The position numbers and the translations under genes are program-made. DNA of 64,000 nt from Cryptomeria japonica (taxonomy: Eukaryota; Streptophyta; Pinopsida; Cupressales; Cupressaceae): assembly GCF_030272615.1 (NCBI RefSeq), contig NC_081410.1:254679533-254743532 (forward strand), written 5' to 3'. Numbering within the stretch: the stretch's first letter is position 1; every line of letters begins with the position of its first letter. The notes under the pieces were generated by a model. That model did no database searches, had not been told where the DNA came from, and worked only from the letters and a program-made list of their open reading frames with translations. This document shows, piece after piece, positions 45,032 through 56,915 of this stretch.

Positions 45032-46760
45032 TTGGATAGTGCACATGTGCATTGTCTGTTTTAATTTGAAAATATGTAGTTGAAAGATAATAGTATTCAT
45101 GAATTGATCAAACGATGGTGGGAAATGGCCCCAAAGTTGGATGGAACTTGTTCTTTTCAGTTTTTTAAGAAATGACAATTAAGTGGAACAAAACACATTT
45201 TGGAGATATTTTTGCAAGGAAAGCCATCTTAGAAGAAGATGAGTAATATTCAAATGAGTATTATGAACAATGGAATGACAGATGACCTTTTCTAGAAGGA
45301 GAAAGAACTAAAACTCAAATACAATGAAATTCTAGCTCGGGAGGAGGTCCACTGGAGACAAGTTGTGAGAGTGTTGGCTTTAATTGAGTGATCATAACAC
45401 AAAATTATTTCACAACTAAGTGAAAGTGAGAAGATCATGGAATAAAATAACAAATATTAAAGACTCTCGTAATAACAAGCTTAGCACGATGACTGTCATT
45501 AACAAAGAAGTGATTGATTATTTCTTCTCTTTGCTTTCGAGTGATGATTCAGTCAACGAACAACAACAAAATCTATTGCTTTCAAGCATCCCAAATTTTA
45601 TCTCATCCCAATAAAATGCAGCTTTATGTAAACCTGTCACTGTGGAGGAAGTGAAGAAAGCGGTGTTTTTTATGGAAGGTGAGAAATCTCCTAGACCAGA
45701 TGGATTTCCCTTTTTATTATCAATTTTTTTGAGATGTGGCGGGGGAGGAAGTCTCGCAAGTTGTGGAGGAAGCTCAAGTGGGTGTTTGTGTGGAAAAGGA
45801 GTTAAATTGTACCCTCATTGCTTTAATCCTAAAGGTTTGAAAAAGTGGAGACTTATGACCCATCTCCTTGTGTAACACTCTTTATAAAGTGATTGCTAAA
45901 TTCATGATGCACAGGTTGAAGACAATTTTAAATTTTATTATTTCAGAGGAGCAAAGTGGGTTTGTCCCAGGCAAGTCAATTATGGAAGGGATCATTGTTG
46001 CACATGAAGCTATTCACACTATTAGGAAGGTGAAAGTGGATCGTATGTTAATTAAATTAGATATTAGAAAGGCATATGACATGATTGATATATCCTTCAA
46101 GTCATGACTCATTTTGGGTTTGATGCTCATTGGTTGAATTGGGTGAAAGCCTGTCTTGATGGACCATGGTTCTCAGTTTTGGTAAATGGTAGTCCTTAGG
46201 GTTTCTTCAAATCCTTAAGAGGACTCTAACAGAGAGACCCTCTATGTCCTTTCCTTTTCATTATACTTGTGGAGGCTCTAGGAATGTTTATTCAAAAACT
46301 AAGATGAGAAGGTAAGTGGAAAGGGGCAAATATTGATGCGAGTCTCGAATCTTCTACTCGTCAGCAGTTTGCTAATGACACTATCTTGTTTGGAGAAGCT
46401 ATGACTAGAGAAGAACTAATCATAAAGAAGGCTTTAAGTTGTTTCTGTGAAGCCTCAAGTCAACATATTAATTGGATGAAGTAAAAAAAAATCTTCAACA
46501 CACCATTAGATAAACAAAGAGAGATTGCAAGGGTTTTAGGAGTCAAAGTTGGAAATCTTTCGAGAAGGTTTCTGAGGACTCCTTTTTTGGGGGGTGCAGG
46601 TAGAGTTAATTTTTGACAGAGATTGGTGGGTAGATGTGTTAATCGATTAGAAGGGTGGAAGGGTAAGTGGTTCACTTCTGTAGGTAGACTCCTTACACTC
46701 AAAACAGTGATCTCAGCCATTCCCATTTACTCAATGATGTGCCTCAAAATCCCTTAGAAT
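45032..46760 (+). pseudogene. LINE-2 reverse transcriptase, heavily degraded
   Basis: Fragments in several frames: VEEVKKAVFFMEGEKSPRPDGFPF (about 45640), SLCNTLYKVIAKFMMHRLK and FIISEEQSGFVPGKSIMEG (about 45865-45985), MLIKLDIRKAYDMID (about 46045). The active-site segment reads QQFANDTILFG near 46370 where relatives have F-A/V-D-D, so a catalytic aspartate is replaced by asparagine. Confidence 0.75.
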
Positions 46761-47049
46761 GTGGTGTAATTTATAAACTAGAGTATGCAAAAAAAATCCT
46801 GGAATGAGAAGAATGATCAGGATAAAAACCCCCCTTACTTCTTGGGATAAGCTTTGCAAACCTAAAGAGGAAAGTGGTGTTGGCCTAAGGAACTGAAGTC
46901 TACTAAATGAGGCAATGGGGGCTAAATTTATTTGGAAAATGTATAGAACCCAAGCCAAAAATGGGTTAATATATTATCACATAAGTATTTAGACTCCCAG
47001 GACAGGGAGCACATTCTCTCTATTTGTGACCCCCCAAAAGGCTCGGCGA

Positions 47050-47752
47050 TTTGGAATTTTCTTCTCTCTTACTAGAAGGTTATTACAGATCACTTACATG
47101 GCAGTTGAGGAATCTTCAGAAAGTGGAGTTTTTGAATGATTCTTGGGATGTGAGACTTTCTTTAAAAAATAGAGAGGACGTGGGATCAATCAAGCAAGAT
47201 GTTGAAATGAAATGGGGTCACCAAATAAGAGATTACATGGAGAAGAAGAGCGTCAATGATCTGGAAGTTTGGTGATCGAAAGAAACTCGAGATCTTATGT
47301 TATCATTTCAACAAAAAGAAGTTGTTGGTGGCATCTTTAAGGAGGACAATCCTTATTTTTCTAATGGTGTAGATGAATTAAAGTGGTGTGCTTATAAATC
47401 TGGTTGTTACTTAGTCAAAATTGGATATAAGTTGATTGAGGTTGTGAGTGCTACGAATGATTGGCCTTTTTTACTATGTTGGAATAGTTATTGTTTACCT
47501 AAAGCAGGTGTCTTTATATGGTTCGCATTGAAAGGGTGTATCCTAACAGGGGAAAGATTGAGTAAATTGGGTTTTAATGGTTCTTTCCAATGTGTTTTGA
47601 GTAAATCAAATAATGAAGGTCTTGATCATCTACTGCTCAATTGTGAGGTGGCACAATCTTGTTGGAATTTTTTGAAGCAGAAGTTAAGTTGGTCAACACC
47701 ATTTACTGGTAGTTTACTTGAGCTTTTACAGAGTTGGTATGTTGAATCCTAG
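47050..47752 (+). pseudogene. LINE-2 C-terminal zinc-binding region of ORF2
   Basis: The 47297-47752 frame contains DELKWCAYKSGCYLVKIGYKL, then PKAGVFIWFALKGCILTGERLSKLGF and DHLLLNCEVAQSCWNFL, which correspond to the zf-RVT region of plant LINE ORF2 (LINE-1 has the equivalent at 7560-7700). The first cysteine pair is eroded. An upstream frame (47051-47275) has FLNDSWDVRLSLKN, also found in LINE-1. Confidence 0.7.
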
Positions 47753-47918
47753 AAATCGGTATACTCGATCATTTGGATGGTGGCAACCTCAATTGTCATC
47801 TGGGAAATCTGGAAGGAGAGAAACAAGGATCTTTTAGATTAAGGAGGAATCAAGGGATAAATTATGTGACAGAATAGAAGGGGCTATCTTAGAGGTTGTG
47901 ACCGTGTCTACAAGCAAT
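47753..47918 (+). other. LINE-2 tail before element C
   Basis: A short remnant with WMVATSIVIWEIWKERN-like sequence, the segment that usually leads toward RNase H. It is cut at 47918 by the element C LTR. No matching LINE tail was seen beyond element C or D. Confidence 0.5.
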
Positions 47919-49119
47919 TGTAATGGTGAAAATTAGGGTTTCCACCATTGGATGTAGTAAAACCACTAATTTTTCTTAGGGATCATCACATTAGGGAAAG
48001 ATAGGAATTTGATATATCTAAACCTAGTAGATCTAAATTCTAATCAAATTCCATGGGTGTTGAATGTTCCTCTTCTTTCCCTTGAGTTAAATTGAATTAT
48101 CAAATTTGCTAAAATTAGGGTAAATGTATTGAAAATTGAAGTAGAAATGCATAAACAGTAAGCTATAGTTGTTGGATTGAGCCACGAACCTAGATATGAG
48201 CAAAGTAAGCAGATTAAAACTTGTTCCTAGAAAGAGCTCCTAAAATATTAGGACCATGTTGCCCACGCCCTGGTCTTCGAAAATTTTCGCACTCCAATGG
48301 GGGATTAATTCGTCACTATAAATAATGCTTATTTAGAAGATTACAACTCCATACCTATTTCCTACACACAGAAAGAAAGGTGAAATAGTTTGGGAATAGG
48401 GGTTTGCCTGAGTCAAACCCCAGTTTAGGAATTAACCTTGAATGAAATGTTGCAAATACTGAAATAAATGATGGAAAGATATACCTCAGATCTGCAATGA
48501 CTGATAATGATGCTTTTCTTCTTAAATGTAACCACATATTTTATATGAAATGGCATGAACATGAGAAAAACACAATCACACACGCATGCTTGCATATGAA
48601 TGATGTAATGTTGCTCCACAATGGATATATGAAGAATATGCATCCTTGAAGATCTCTAGAAATGCTTGATGATCTTGAATGCTTCAATTCTTGAATGATA
48701 GATTTCTTGAATGGATGCCTTATGATTCTCTTGTTATCCTCTATCATGCCCAAATGAGAGGTATTGACCTCCTTATATATTTGCCCATCGAAAAACACCT
48801 TAATTTTCTGAAATAGGCCAACATGGAGATCACTATCTTGTAAGCTCATTGTGACCGTTGAAAGGGGCCAAATTAAGGTCCTTTTTTAGAGGACCGAAGT
48901 GCCATGCCCTCATCCCAATGAGGACCATGGCACCACACCCTTGTCCTACCCCATTTTAGGGCCAAAATCAAGGGGCCATGTGATCTGTAAACTATAAATA
49001 AGGATAGATTTGAATGGTATGAGAAGAATTAGGTCCTAGTCTAGCTTTGGGACATGAACGGTAAGAGGAGGGCCAAAATGTGGATCAAATTGTAAGGGAG
49101 TACAATTTAGGATGCTACA
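47919..49119 (-). repeat. 3' LTR of element C
   Basis: Bounded by TGTAATGG and GATGCTACA on the plus strand, giving TGTA...TACA ends. A minus-strand TATATAAGGAGG (about 48768-48779) is a TATA box, conserved as TATATAAGG in the other LTR near 53900. The G-rich tract next to 49119 confirms the orientation. Confidence 0.85.
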
Positions 49120-49136
49120 TTTAGCCCCCGCTTTAG
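49120..49136 (-). other. Polypurine tract of element C
   Basis: Minus-strand AAAGCGGGGGCTAAA directly precedes the LTR start TGTAGCATCC. Confidence 0.75.
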
Positions 49137-49689
49137 CAGGAGTATACGCCTATGCAAATACTTACAGTAAAGTAGATGAAAGCGAGATGAAGAAGAGGAG
49201 CAACAAGGAGTATAAGACATCACTAATTTCGAGGGATCAAGCCTCCAATCTTAGGATATTAACTCACTCAAACATATGCAAGGGCACACAAAACAAGACA
49301 AAAATAAAAATACAAACAAAGACAAAAAGAAAAACAAAGGTAAAAGACACAAAAAGACATACAACAAAAGCTAAAGACCAAAAACAAGACCTCAAGTCAA
49401 TTAACCAAAGAAACCTCGATATCAAAATGTCTCAACCACTAATATCATTCTTAAAAAATGTCATCTCAAGAACACAAGTGATCACATAAAAGAGCAAAAC
49501 ATGCATCATCCATGAACCATCAATAGCAGATCCATGAGTTCATGAGAAGAAGGAAAGAGATAACATGGATACATGCTAGATGTGATTTTCTAGGTGATTC
49601 ATGTTGGAGAGGAGAGTAGGAATAGTCTAGACATGTTTCACTAGTTCCACTCATCCTTGTGCGTGTGTGCAAGTGATGTCTAGTTTCAA

Positions 49690-50060
49690 GTGTATAGAAC
49701 CTCGTATAAGAGTTTGTTTCCTCTAGTTTCAAGTGTTCTTCAACTTGTTTAAGATATATAATTCAAATACAAATGCCAAGGGGCGAATGTGTGAATGCCA
49801 AGGGACAAATGTTTGGTTTAAGAAATATCTCGTATAAGAGTTGGTTTACTTTGATTTCAAGAATGTATAACCCTGTCTAAGACAAATGCATGTCTGGTTT
49901 CAAGGACATCCCATGCAAGAGTTTGTTTTCTCTAGTTTCAAGAATGTGCACCGCATGTAAGAGATATCAAATATTGCATTTGGTTTCGGGCATGAAGCAT
50001 CTTGTATAAGAGTTCATTTTCTCTAGTTTTGAGAATCAACACCCCGTTTGAGACATGTAA
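49690..50060 (-). repeat. Degenerate tandem repeat in element C (TAAGAGTTNNTTTTCTCTAGTTT unit)
   Basis: Phrases like GTATAAGAGTT followed by CTCTAGTTTCAAG recur near 49705, 49833, 49915 and 49999. The last three are spaced about 82-85 bases. On the minus strand they lie upstream of the polypurine tract. Confidence 0.65.
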
Positions 50061-50689
50061 AAAAAATGACATGAAAAATAATGGTACAATACGGTACAAA
50101 GAGAGCAATATGGGTGTCCCCCTCCTTAAGATATCAACATAACGCTATGTTGATGTATTAAGGAAACTAGAAACAAGGATACCCACCTTCAACACCATTG
50201 AGATATCCTTTAGGCAACAGTGTCATAAATCCAAGCTAAAGAGGGAATACTCTTAGAACAAAGATAAGATAGTTGAAAAAGAGATATCTTGCAACAAGTG
50301 TAAAGAGGATCCTTGGAAGAGAAGAGATCTTTGCTCAAAATACATCTACCTCCAAGAGGGGTTTCTTGAACAAACATAGCATCTTCTACCAAAATAAGAG
50401 AAGGAGAAGAAGAATGAATACCTCCCCCCCATTGCTTGGTGAAAGAGATTCTTGATGAAGGATGACACACTTTTGATCCAATGTGAGGGGTAAGTTTATA
50501 ATATGATATACATTTCCAATTGAAAAGTAGGTTGTAGCTGAGGATTTACACCTCTTGCATGAGAGAGAATCCTTGAGCAAACAACTTCACATAAAGAATG
50601 ACATCAAATCGTAAGAAAATACCACTCAACAAAGGAAAAGTGGATCCTTAGAAAGGATAGGAGAGAGTAATCATTGCCCCCCAAATGTA

Positions 50690-51080
50690 AGGACAATGAG
50701 AAGAATTACACAAATTACAAAGAGAGATTATTCGTAAGAGACATACCATTTCAAACAAAGAATAAGTCCTAACAAAGGGACACACATCTACTCACATGAA
50801 GGATAATTCTATGCAAGAAAGGACATCAATTTATGAACAATGCAACACAAAAGAAGAGGTAATCTTCAAAGAGAAAGAGAGAAATAGAGGAAGGATCATA
50901 AAACTCCTATTAGGAGACATTATTCACAAGAGATGTGCCCTTTTAGACAAAAGAATAGGTCCTAACCAAGGAATACGCATGTGCTTGCATGAAGGATAAT
51001 TCCATGCAAGAAAGTACATCAAGTTATGAAGAATGTAATCCATAAAGGAAATAGTAAAACCTTAAAAAGAGGAAAGATAA
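50690..51080 (-). repeat. Diverged tandem duplication in element C, about 193-bp unit
   Basis: The block around 50690-50870 and that around 50885-51080 share AAGAGA-AT-C-TTT-AGACAAA, AATAAGTCCTAAC/AATAGGTCCTAAC (50761 and 50954), CATGAAGGATAATTC and ATGCAAGAAAG-ACATCAA-TTATGAA in the same order. Confidence 0.65.
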
Positions 51081-51310
51081 TATTCTTGCCCCCAAATCAT
51101 AGAGATAAGAATAAATAGACTATTATGTTTCTCACTATGTATGATTTCACTTGAAATTGTACCACCATGAATGACAATGAGCCCCCAATAGGTAGGCTAA
51201 CAATGCCACATAGTGAGGAGCAACATAATAGGAACTCGAATGTCATTTGTATGAGACATAAGACATTCATTGTCAGATGTTATTTTTATGATGCTTGAAT
51301 CAATATAATG

Positions 51311-51721
51311 TTATATTTTTATTTTCAAAGCTTGACACTCATTAGTTGAATGGCCATGAATTTGACGATACTTGCAAAAAGGAGAATTTTCAAGATGTTG
51401 TCTATGTTTCCTTCTTCTTTTAGGCCAAAGAAGAGATATTAAATTGGCATGGAGAAGATCACATAGGGCATTATCTTGTTGTAATACCATATTGGAATGA
51501 GAAAATGTGGATTGACTGGACGATGGAGGAGGGGATGTTGACAAAGGAAGAGGTTGGAATCCTAGCTTTTCATTAGAAAAGTGTGAATTATCATGACTTT
51601 CAAGACTCTGTTGCACACATCCTAAAACTTGTCCATTGTATCCATGTGTAGGATCAAGAGGGGGCTCACTCTTAGCTAAAATCGGATGAAGTTTAAAGAG
51701 GCCCAATAAATTTCTAGACAT
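51311..51721 (-). pseudogene. Gag-like remnant of element C with zinc-knuckle-like motif
   Basis: The minus-strand frame of 136 codons ends FCKYRQIHGHSTNECQALK. This resembles the C-x2-H-x3-GH-x4-C motif at the end of gag in plant Tat-like elements (FCKYHQ.HGHST.EC), with the expected H replaced by R. A Ser/Pro-rich segment and KRRRKHRQHLE lie upstream. Its function would be RNA binding; whether it was ever translated is unclear. Confidence 0.55.
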
Positions 51722-51908
51722 GTGCTAGGAGAAGAGTTTTGAGTATCAAATTCAAGCATCTTATAAATTCTATAAAAAGAAGGTGTGAAATCTAAAGATC
51801 CCTAATCATCCTCTAGGAGTTTTTCTTTAGGAGCTTCTTTAGTAGGAGATTGTGTATTTGTTTGGTTTGGAGAATTTTAAGAACTAACAAAGCATATTGT
51901 GCTTCAAT

Positions 51909-52244
51909 TCATATGTTTTCATCAGTTTCCAAAGCAAACACTTCATTATTATATGTGTAAGACACTGCATGATAATCATGAACAATTTTAGGGTTCTCAA
52001 CAATATTAATGGCATTGATTTTATCTTTGTTAGGTTTTTCATTTTTTGGAGAGAGAACATTGGAAACATTATAATAATGAGAAGTGGTATCATCCTCTGG
52101 CGCTAAAGTATCATCACGAGTAAGACAATCTTTAGGAAAGGGACCATCATATATTATTAACGCTTCATCTCTATAGGGGAAATCGTGAAAATAAGGTATG
52201 GTATTGGTAGGAAAGGTAACTACAATATCATCCTCTTGCACCAA
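51909..52244 (-). pseudogene. Unrecognised reading frame in element C
   Basis: A minus-strand frame of 111 codons, acidic, with DDIVVTFPTNTIPYFHDFPYRDEALIIYDG and DDTTSHYYNVSNVLSP. I do not recognise the family. It lies on the same strand and upstream of the gag-like frame, so it is probably another eroded part of the element protein. Confidence 0.35.
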
Positions 52245-53044
52245 ATAATCCTTATGGGAATATACTTTTTAGGAGAAGGGACACAATTCTCCAAAGATAC
52301 ATCCTTAGGAGGGAGATCTTTGAAAGAAGTGTCCATATTCTCTTTTTGCACCAATGTGCCCTCATTGGTAATTTTAGGATAGGGTATACTGATCACAACT
52401 ATGAATGAAAGGGAGAACTAAGTTATTATCATATGCATGAAAGGAACATCATGAACATCTTTAATGTAACTTGAAATTGAACTAAAAAAATAAGGTAATA
52501 ACTCCATATGCGCTCATGATCAAACAAGAAATTCATAGTTCATGTATCCAAAGTAATGTTCACTCAATACATGCATGGAAAATTGAATTAAAAATTTGAA
52601 AATTGTGATTAAACAACGAAAAAAATTGTTAAAGTTATTGATTAACTAATTAATGAAGCAAATTGATTTGTGAATTTGAAATATAAATGCCTCTAGATCA
52701 TAGCATAACATATCATAAAGATCGGATCTGAAAATAGCTTTGAAAATTATGCAACCCAAAAATCAAATTAATAAATTAGGGTTTTTGTGATTCAAACCTC
52801 TTAATTTATGTAATAAGATCTATGAATGCATATTTGATAATTAAAATATTCCCAAATCAGATCTAAAAAATTATTGATCCAAATTTAGACAACCCGCATA
52901 TTCAATTTCAAATTTAAAAAATTAGGGTTTTTGGTGAAATTTTTAATTTTTTAAAAATTTAATTGGAAACTGAACTTGTAAATGAAAATTTGAATTTCAA
53001 ATGCCTAAAGAATTTATATCCGAGAACATAAATCAGAAACTAAG

Positions 53045-53070
53045 GTGTAAGAATGTCGGGATCACCAAAA
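53045..53070 (-). other. Candidate primer-binding site of element C
   Basis: On the minus strand the LTR end CTGTTACA is followed by TTTTGGTGATCCCGACATTC. It does not match the initiator-methionine site used by elements A and B, and the complementary tRNA was not determined. Confidence 0.4.
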
Positions 53071-53963
53071 TGTAACAGTGAAAATTAAGGTTTCCACCAT
53101 TGGATGTAGTAAAACCACTAATTTTACGTAGGGACCATCACATTAGGGAAAGATAGGAATTTGATAGATCTAAGCCCAGTAGATCTAAATTATAATCAAA
53201 TTATAGGGGTGTTGAATGTGCCTCTTATTTCCCTTGATTTGAATTCAATTATTGAATGTGTTGAAATTAGGGTAAATGTGTTGAAAATTGAAGTAGAAAT
53301 GCATAAACAGTAAGCTACAGTTGTTGGATTGAGCCACAAACCTAGATCTGAGAAAAGTAAGCAGATTCAAACCTATTCCTAGAAAGAGCTCCTAAAATGT
53401 TGAGACCATGTTGCCCACACCTTGGTCCTCCAAACTTTTTGCACTCCAATGGGAGATTGATTTGTCACTATAAATAATGCTTATTATGAAGATCGCGGTT
53501 CCGTACTTGTTTCCTACACACAAAAAGAAGGGGAAATATGTTGGGAATAAGGGTTTGCCTAAGTCAAACCTTAGTTTAGGAATTAACCTTGAATGAAATA
53601 TTACAAATACTGAAATAAATGATGGAAAGATATACCTTAGATCTGCAATGACTAATAATGATGTTTTGCTTCTTAGATGTAACCACAAATGTTGTATGAA
53701 ATGGCACGAACATGATAAAACCCTAATCACACACACATGCTTGCATATGAATGATGTAATGTTGCTCCACAATGAATAAATGAAGAATATGCAGCCTTCA
53801 AGATCTCTAGAAATTCTTGATGATGAATGCTTGAATGGATGTCTTACGATTCTCTTGTTATCCTCCGTCCCACCCAAATGAGAGGTATGGACCTCCTTAT
53901 ATACTTTCCTGTAAAAAAATACCTTAATTTTTTGACATAGGTTGACATGGAGATCACAATCCC
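53071..53963 (-). repeat. 5' LTR of element C, truncated
   Basis: Aligns with 47919 up to about 48837 (TTTCCACCATTGGATGTAG, AGATAGGAATTTGATA, GGATTGAGCCAC, ACATGGAGATCAC) and then stops. About 280 bases of LTR found in the other copy are missing; element D begins at 53964. Confidence 0.85.
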
Positions 53964-54761
53964 TGATGCAAGAGCATCCCTAATCAATGAGCAATCTTGC
54001 ATCAACCAAAACTATATTTGCTTTTTAATTGTTCTTGTTATGTGTTGTTGTTTTTGTGCTACTCTGGAATTCACTGATAGTTGTTCATTTTCCATTGTGA
54101 ATCAGATCCTTGGCTTCCATATGTGTTCTTATTCCTTTTTCTAGATTTACAGTTCATTTGGACTCTTTTTTTGACAAGGTATTGCTTCCAGTTTGGCTAT
54201 TTTTTAGTTCCGAAGCAGTTTTGAGCTTAACGGCTAGTTGGAGATTCCTTCTCCTACGGAGTGATTTCTTAACTTGTGGATCTAATTAGTGCCATGTATG
54301 ATGTACCTAGGCCCTTGGTCGACCTTCCTAGGTATTCTGCACTTCGTTATTGTCTTTGGTGGAGGTGATCTTCATGCTTTGGGTCTGATCTATCTTACAC
54401 ATTTCATTTTCCTGTCTTTGGAGAATGTGATCTTTTGTGGCCAATTGAATGTGTTCTGGATGCTATATATATTGGTGTAATTGATCCTTAGAGGGAAATT
54501 GAGAGATTGTATGAGGATGAAGTCATGTTATGTAATTTGAACACCTCTTGGAGGTCTAGATGGATTGTTTTTGGGAATGTATTCTGTAATAAGGCCTGTA
54601 AGCTTGCATGTCCGCTTGCATGTTGTCTGCTAGTTTATAATGAATTTATGATGTTATCGATGTTTGAATTAACATTTTCTCTAAATGTTGTTTTTTGTGT
54701 TACTCTTGTTGCATGATCTGGATTGTTCTTTTTGAGGACCCTCCAAACCATGGTTGCATCA
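53964..54761 (+). repeat. 5' LTR of element D
   Basis: Begins TGATGCA and ends TGCATCA, a seven-base perfect inverted pair, with a T-rich middle. The 798-bp length and the primer site right after 54761 support the boundaries. No partner LTR was seen. Confidence 0.7.
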
Positions 54762-54763
54762 AA

Positions 54764-54775
54764 TGGTATTAGAGT
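54764..54775 (+). other. Primer-binding site of element D
   Basis: TGGTATTAGAGT lies two bases after the LTR end. It differs by one base from the initiator-methionine type sites in elements A and B. Confidence 0.7.
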
Positions 54776-54926
54776 TGGTTGCAAACCTTGAGGCATTCCT
54801 TTGGGTGAATAGATTGTTGATTTGAGGCAAGCTACAAGTGTGTTCAATAGATCATCAACAGAGAGGCAATTGAAACTTATAGTCAGATCATCGAGCTAAG
54901 GCAGTTGCACCAGAGCAAAGGAGGAG

Positions 54927-55443
54927 ATGTCGCTGAGAAGGATAAAACCTCGAAGGGTAGAGCAGATGATGGAGGATTTCAAAAATGAGATGAGGAATGA
55001 GATCCAAAACACATTGGTTGGTTTGTGGAGGAATCTGGAATTGAAGGATGAGTATGAAGAGGTTGGTGAGGAACTGGAGGTCAAAGAGGCCAAAGGACCA
55101 CAAGATGAAAGAGAAGAAAGATTCCTCAGAGTAGTGGTACAAGTGAGTAAGGTTCATAAAATGGAGGTTTCTAACTTTTTAGGTACGTTAAATCCAAAAG
55201 ACCTGATAGACTGGATCAGAGAAGTGGAGGACTACTTTGAGTTTGAGGTATTAGAGGTCTGCAAAGGGTTAGGTTAGCACAAACTAAGTTGAAAGGGCAT
55301 GCTGCTTTATGCTGGAAAGAGTTTCAGAGAGATAGAGTGGAGAATGGTGAGATGAAAATCACCCGATGGAGACATATGGTTGCAAGATTGAAGGCTAAAT
55401 TCATTCTGGGAGACTATGAGTTTGAATTGTTTAAGAAGTTGCT
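54927..55443 (+). pseudogene. Gag of element D, truncated
   Basis: MSLRRIKPRRVEQMMEDF opens a charged N-terminal region, followed by the Retrotrans_gag domain: VSNFLGTLNPKDLIDWIREVEDYFEFE. A frame change near 55262 leads to RLAQTKLKGHAALCWKEFQRDRVENGEMKITRWRHM. The usual W-W pair reads C-W here. The frame ends at 55443 and later gag, knuckle and pol are absent. Confidence 0.78.
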
Positions 55444-56915
55444 GAACTTGGAGTAGAGGAGTTGTTGTCATGAAGGATTGCACCCGTGAAGCTAAGTATG
55501 AAACCCAACAATCCTATGAAACATGGGAATAATTTCAGGCCTATGGGTTGCCTATATTGAAAGTAGACCTCCAGATTATAGGCTAGCTTCCTGTATGATG
55601 AATCTCCTAAAAACAACTTTTTTCCTGAGAAAAAGGATAAAAAGCTTTCTTAAAACTGAAATCCTAAAACTATAGGATGTGATTGCACCAAAATTATGTA
55701 ATTCTACTCGTTGTCCTAAAACTATAATCGGCTGCAATAAAGATCTAAATTTATCTCACAAATCAAATAAGATCATGAAATTCATGAAAATTTCATGTGA
55801 AGGCTTGAAGTTTTCCAATTTTGTATGAAGGAAAAGTGAATTTTCATAACATGGAACTGATTGGAAATCAGATAAACACAAGCCACAACCTAAATTTACT
55901 ATGAAATCTCATATTTCTACAAAGCATAAATGAGACCAAGTAAAGGATCCAGAATCAAATCGCAACACTTCTATGAGATCATTTAATTGACTATGAAAAA
56001 ATAAGAATAATTGATAAGGAAAATTACTTTCTCTATTGATTACTGATAATAAATCTATTACAATGCATAAAATCTGTGAGCTACAATACTTTTTCTGCTA
56101 TGTGTAGACAAAAAAGAAAGAACTAACTGAAAAAAGAAGAAGAGAGAAGGCTTTATAGGAAAATAATCCCTAAGAAGAAAAAGGACTAAAGATACCTGAG
56201 TGCTTTTTCTCTGAAAATATGCATGAAGAGTCTTTTTGGTCAGATTTGCCTAAAAATCATATATAAAAGCATGCAAAACTCTCTCCAAATTGGCCACTAT
56301 GAGCCTAAAATAGCTCCTTGATTTATGGTGCATGGAAGTGGAAGCCTTTTCTGACGCATGAACAACTATTTTTGCTTTTAAAAGCACTCTTTTCACCTTG
56401 ATTCTGCATGTGCTTGATACATTTCCTCTTTTAATAATTTAATATAATTTTACTAAAACAATTAAGATAATTTTCATAATAGAACTATATTAAGTTATTA
56501 AATGAAAATAATTTTAAAATAACTTTATTTAGACAATTATCTTAATTGATTTAATAAAGCTATTTCAAAATTATTATTACAAAATAATAAAAAGCAATTT
56601 ATACTTTAATTGATTTTAACCCTTTCCATGAGGTTCTTTTACATAGCTTAAGGAAAGACATAAAGTCTTGACCCCATGGCAAACAATAAGATGCGGTGAT
56701 TTTATTTAAAAATAAATCAAAAGAAACAAAAAGCCCATCACTCACTGGATTAGGGCATGCAAGTAAAAAGCACTTTGAACCCTAATAATGTATTTCATTT
56801 GCTCATTGTTTTGTCTTCACGAAGAAGACTCTCTATGGCGCAATCATGCATGAACTCTCAGCTCAAGCTAGGGCTTGAACAGGAGATGGTGCCTTTTGCA
56901 TGATCTTCATGGTAT
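55444..56915. other. No gene recognised
   Basis: AT-rich non-coding DNA. Possibly includes LTR remnants, but no pair or edges were seen. Confidence 0.45.

Larger units (their letters stand above)
42600..47918 (+). mobile_element. LINE-2: decayed plant L1-type LINE
   Basis: ORF1 and ORF2 remnants follow in normal LINE order. The left edge is set only approximately where AT-rich DNA ends; the 3' end is lost, because element C begins at 47919 before any RNase H or poly-A is seen. Many stops and frame changes, more than in LINE-1, imply greater age. Confidence 0.8.
47919..53963 (-). mobile_element. LTR retrotransposon C, minus strand, no pol
   Basis: Two related LTRs (47919-49119 and 53071-53963, the latter truncated) flank 3.95 kb. 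On the minus strand the element runs right to left: truncated 5' LTR, possible primer site, gag-like remnants, a long repeat-rich non-coding part, polypurine tract, 3' LTR. No protease, RT or integrase was recognised, so it is non-autonomous. Element D lies directly against the cut end of the right LTR. Confidence 0.82.
53964..55443 (+). mobile_element. Truncated gypsy element D, plus strand, LTR related to A
   Basis: One LTR (53964-54761), a primer site and part of gag are present; everything after about 55443 is lost. The LTR start TGATGCAAGAGCATCC resembles the element A LTR start TGATGCAGGAG, and the gag is of the same type as A but on the opposite strand. Confidence 0.75.

Noticed and set aside
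49690-50060. CRISPR-like array
   Set aside because: Spacing is irregular, the repeats are diverged and the context is a plant LTR element.
52185-52382. 65-codon plus-strand frame in element C
   Set aside because: It is antisense to the element and overlaps its coding remnant.
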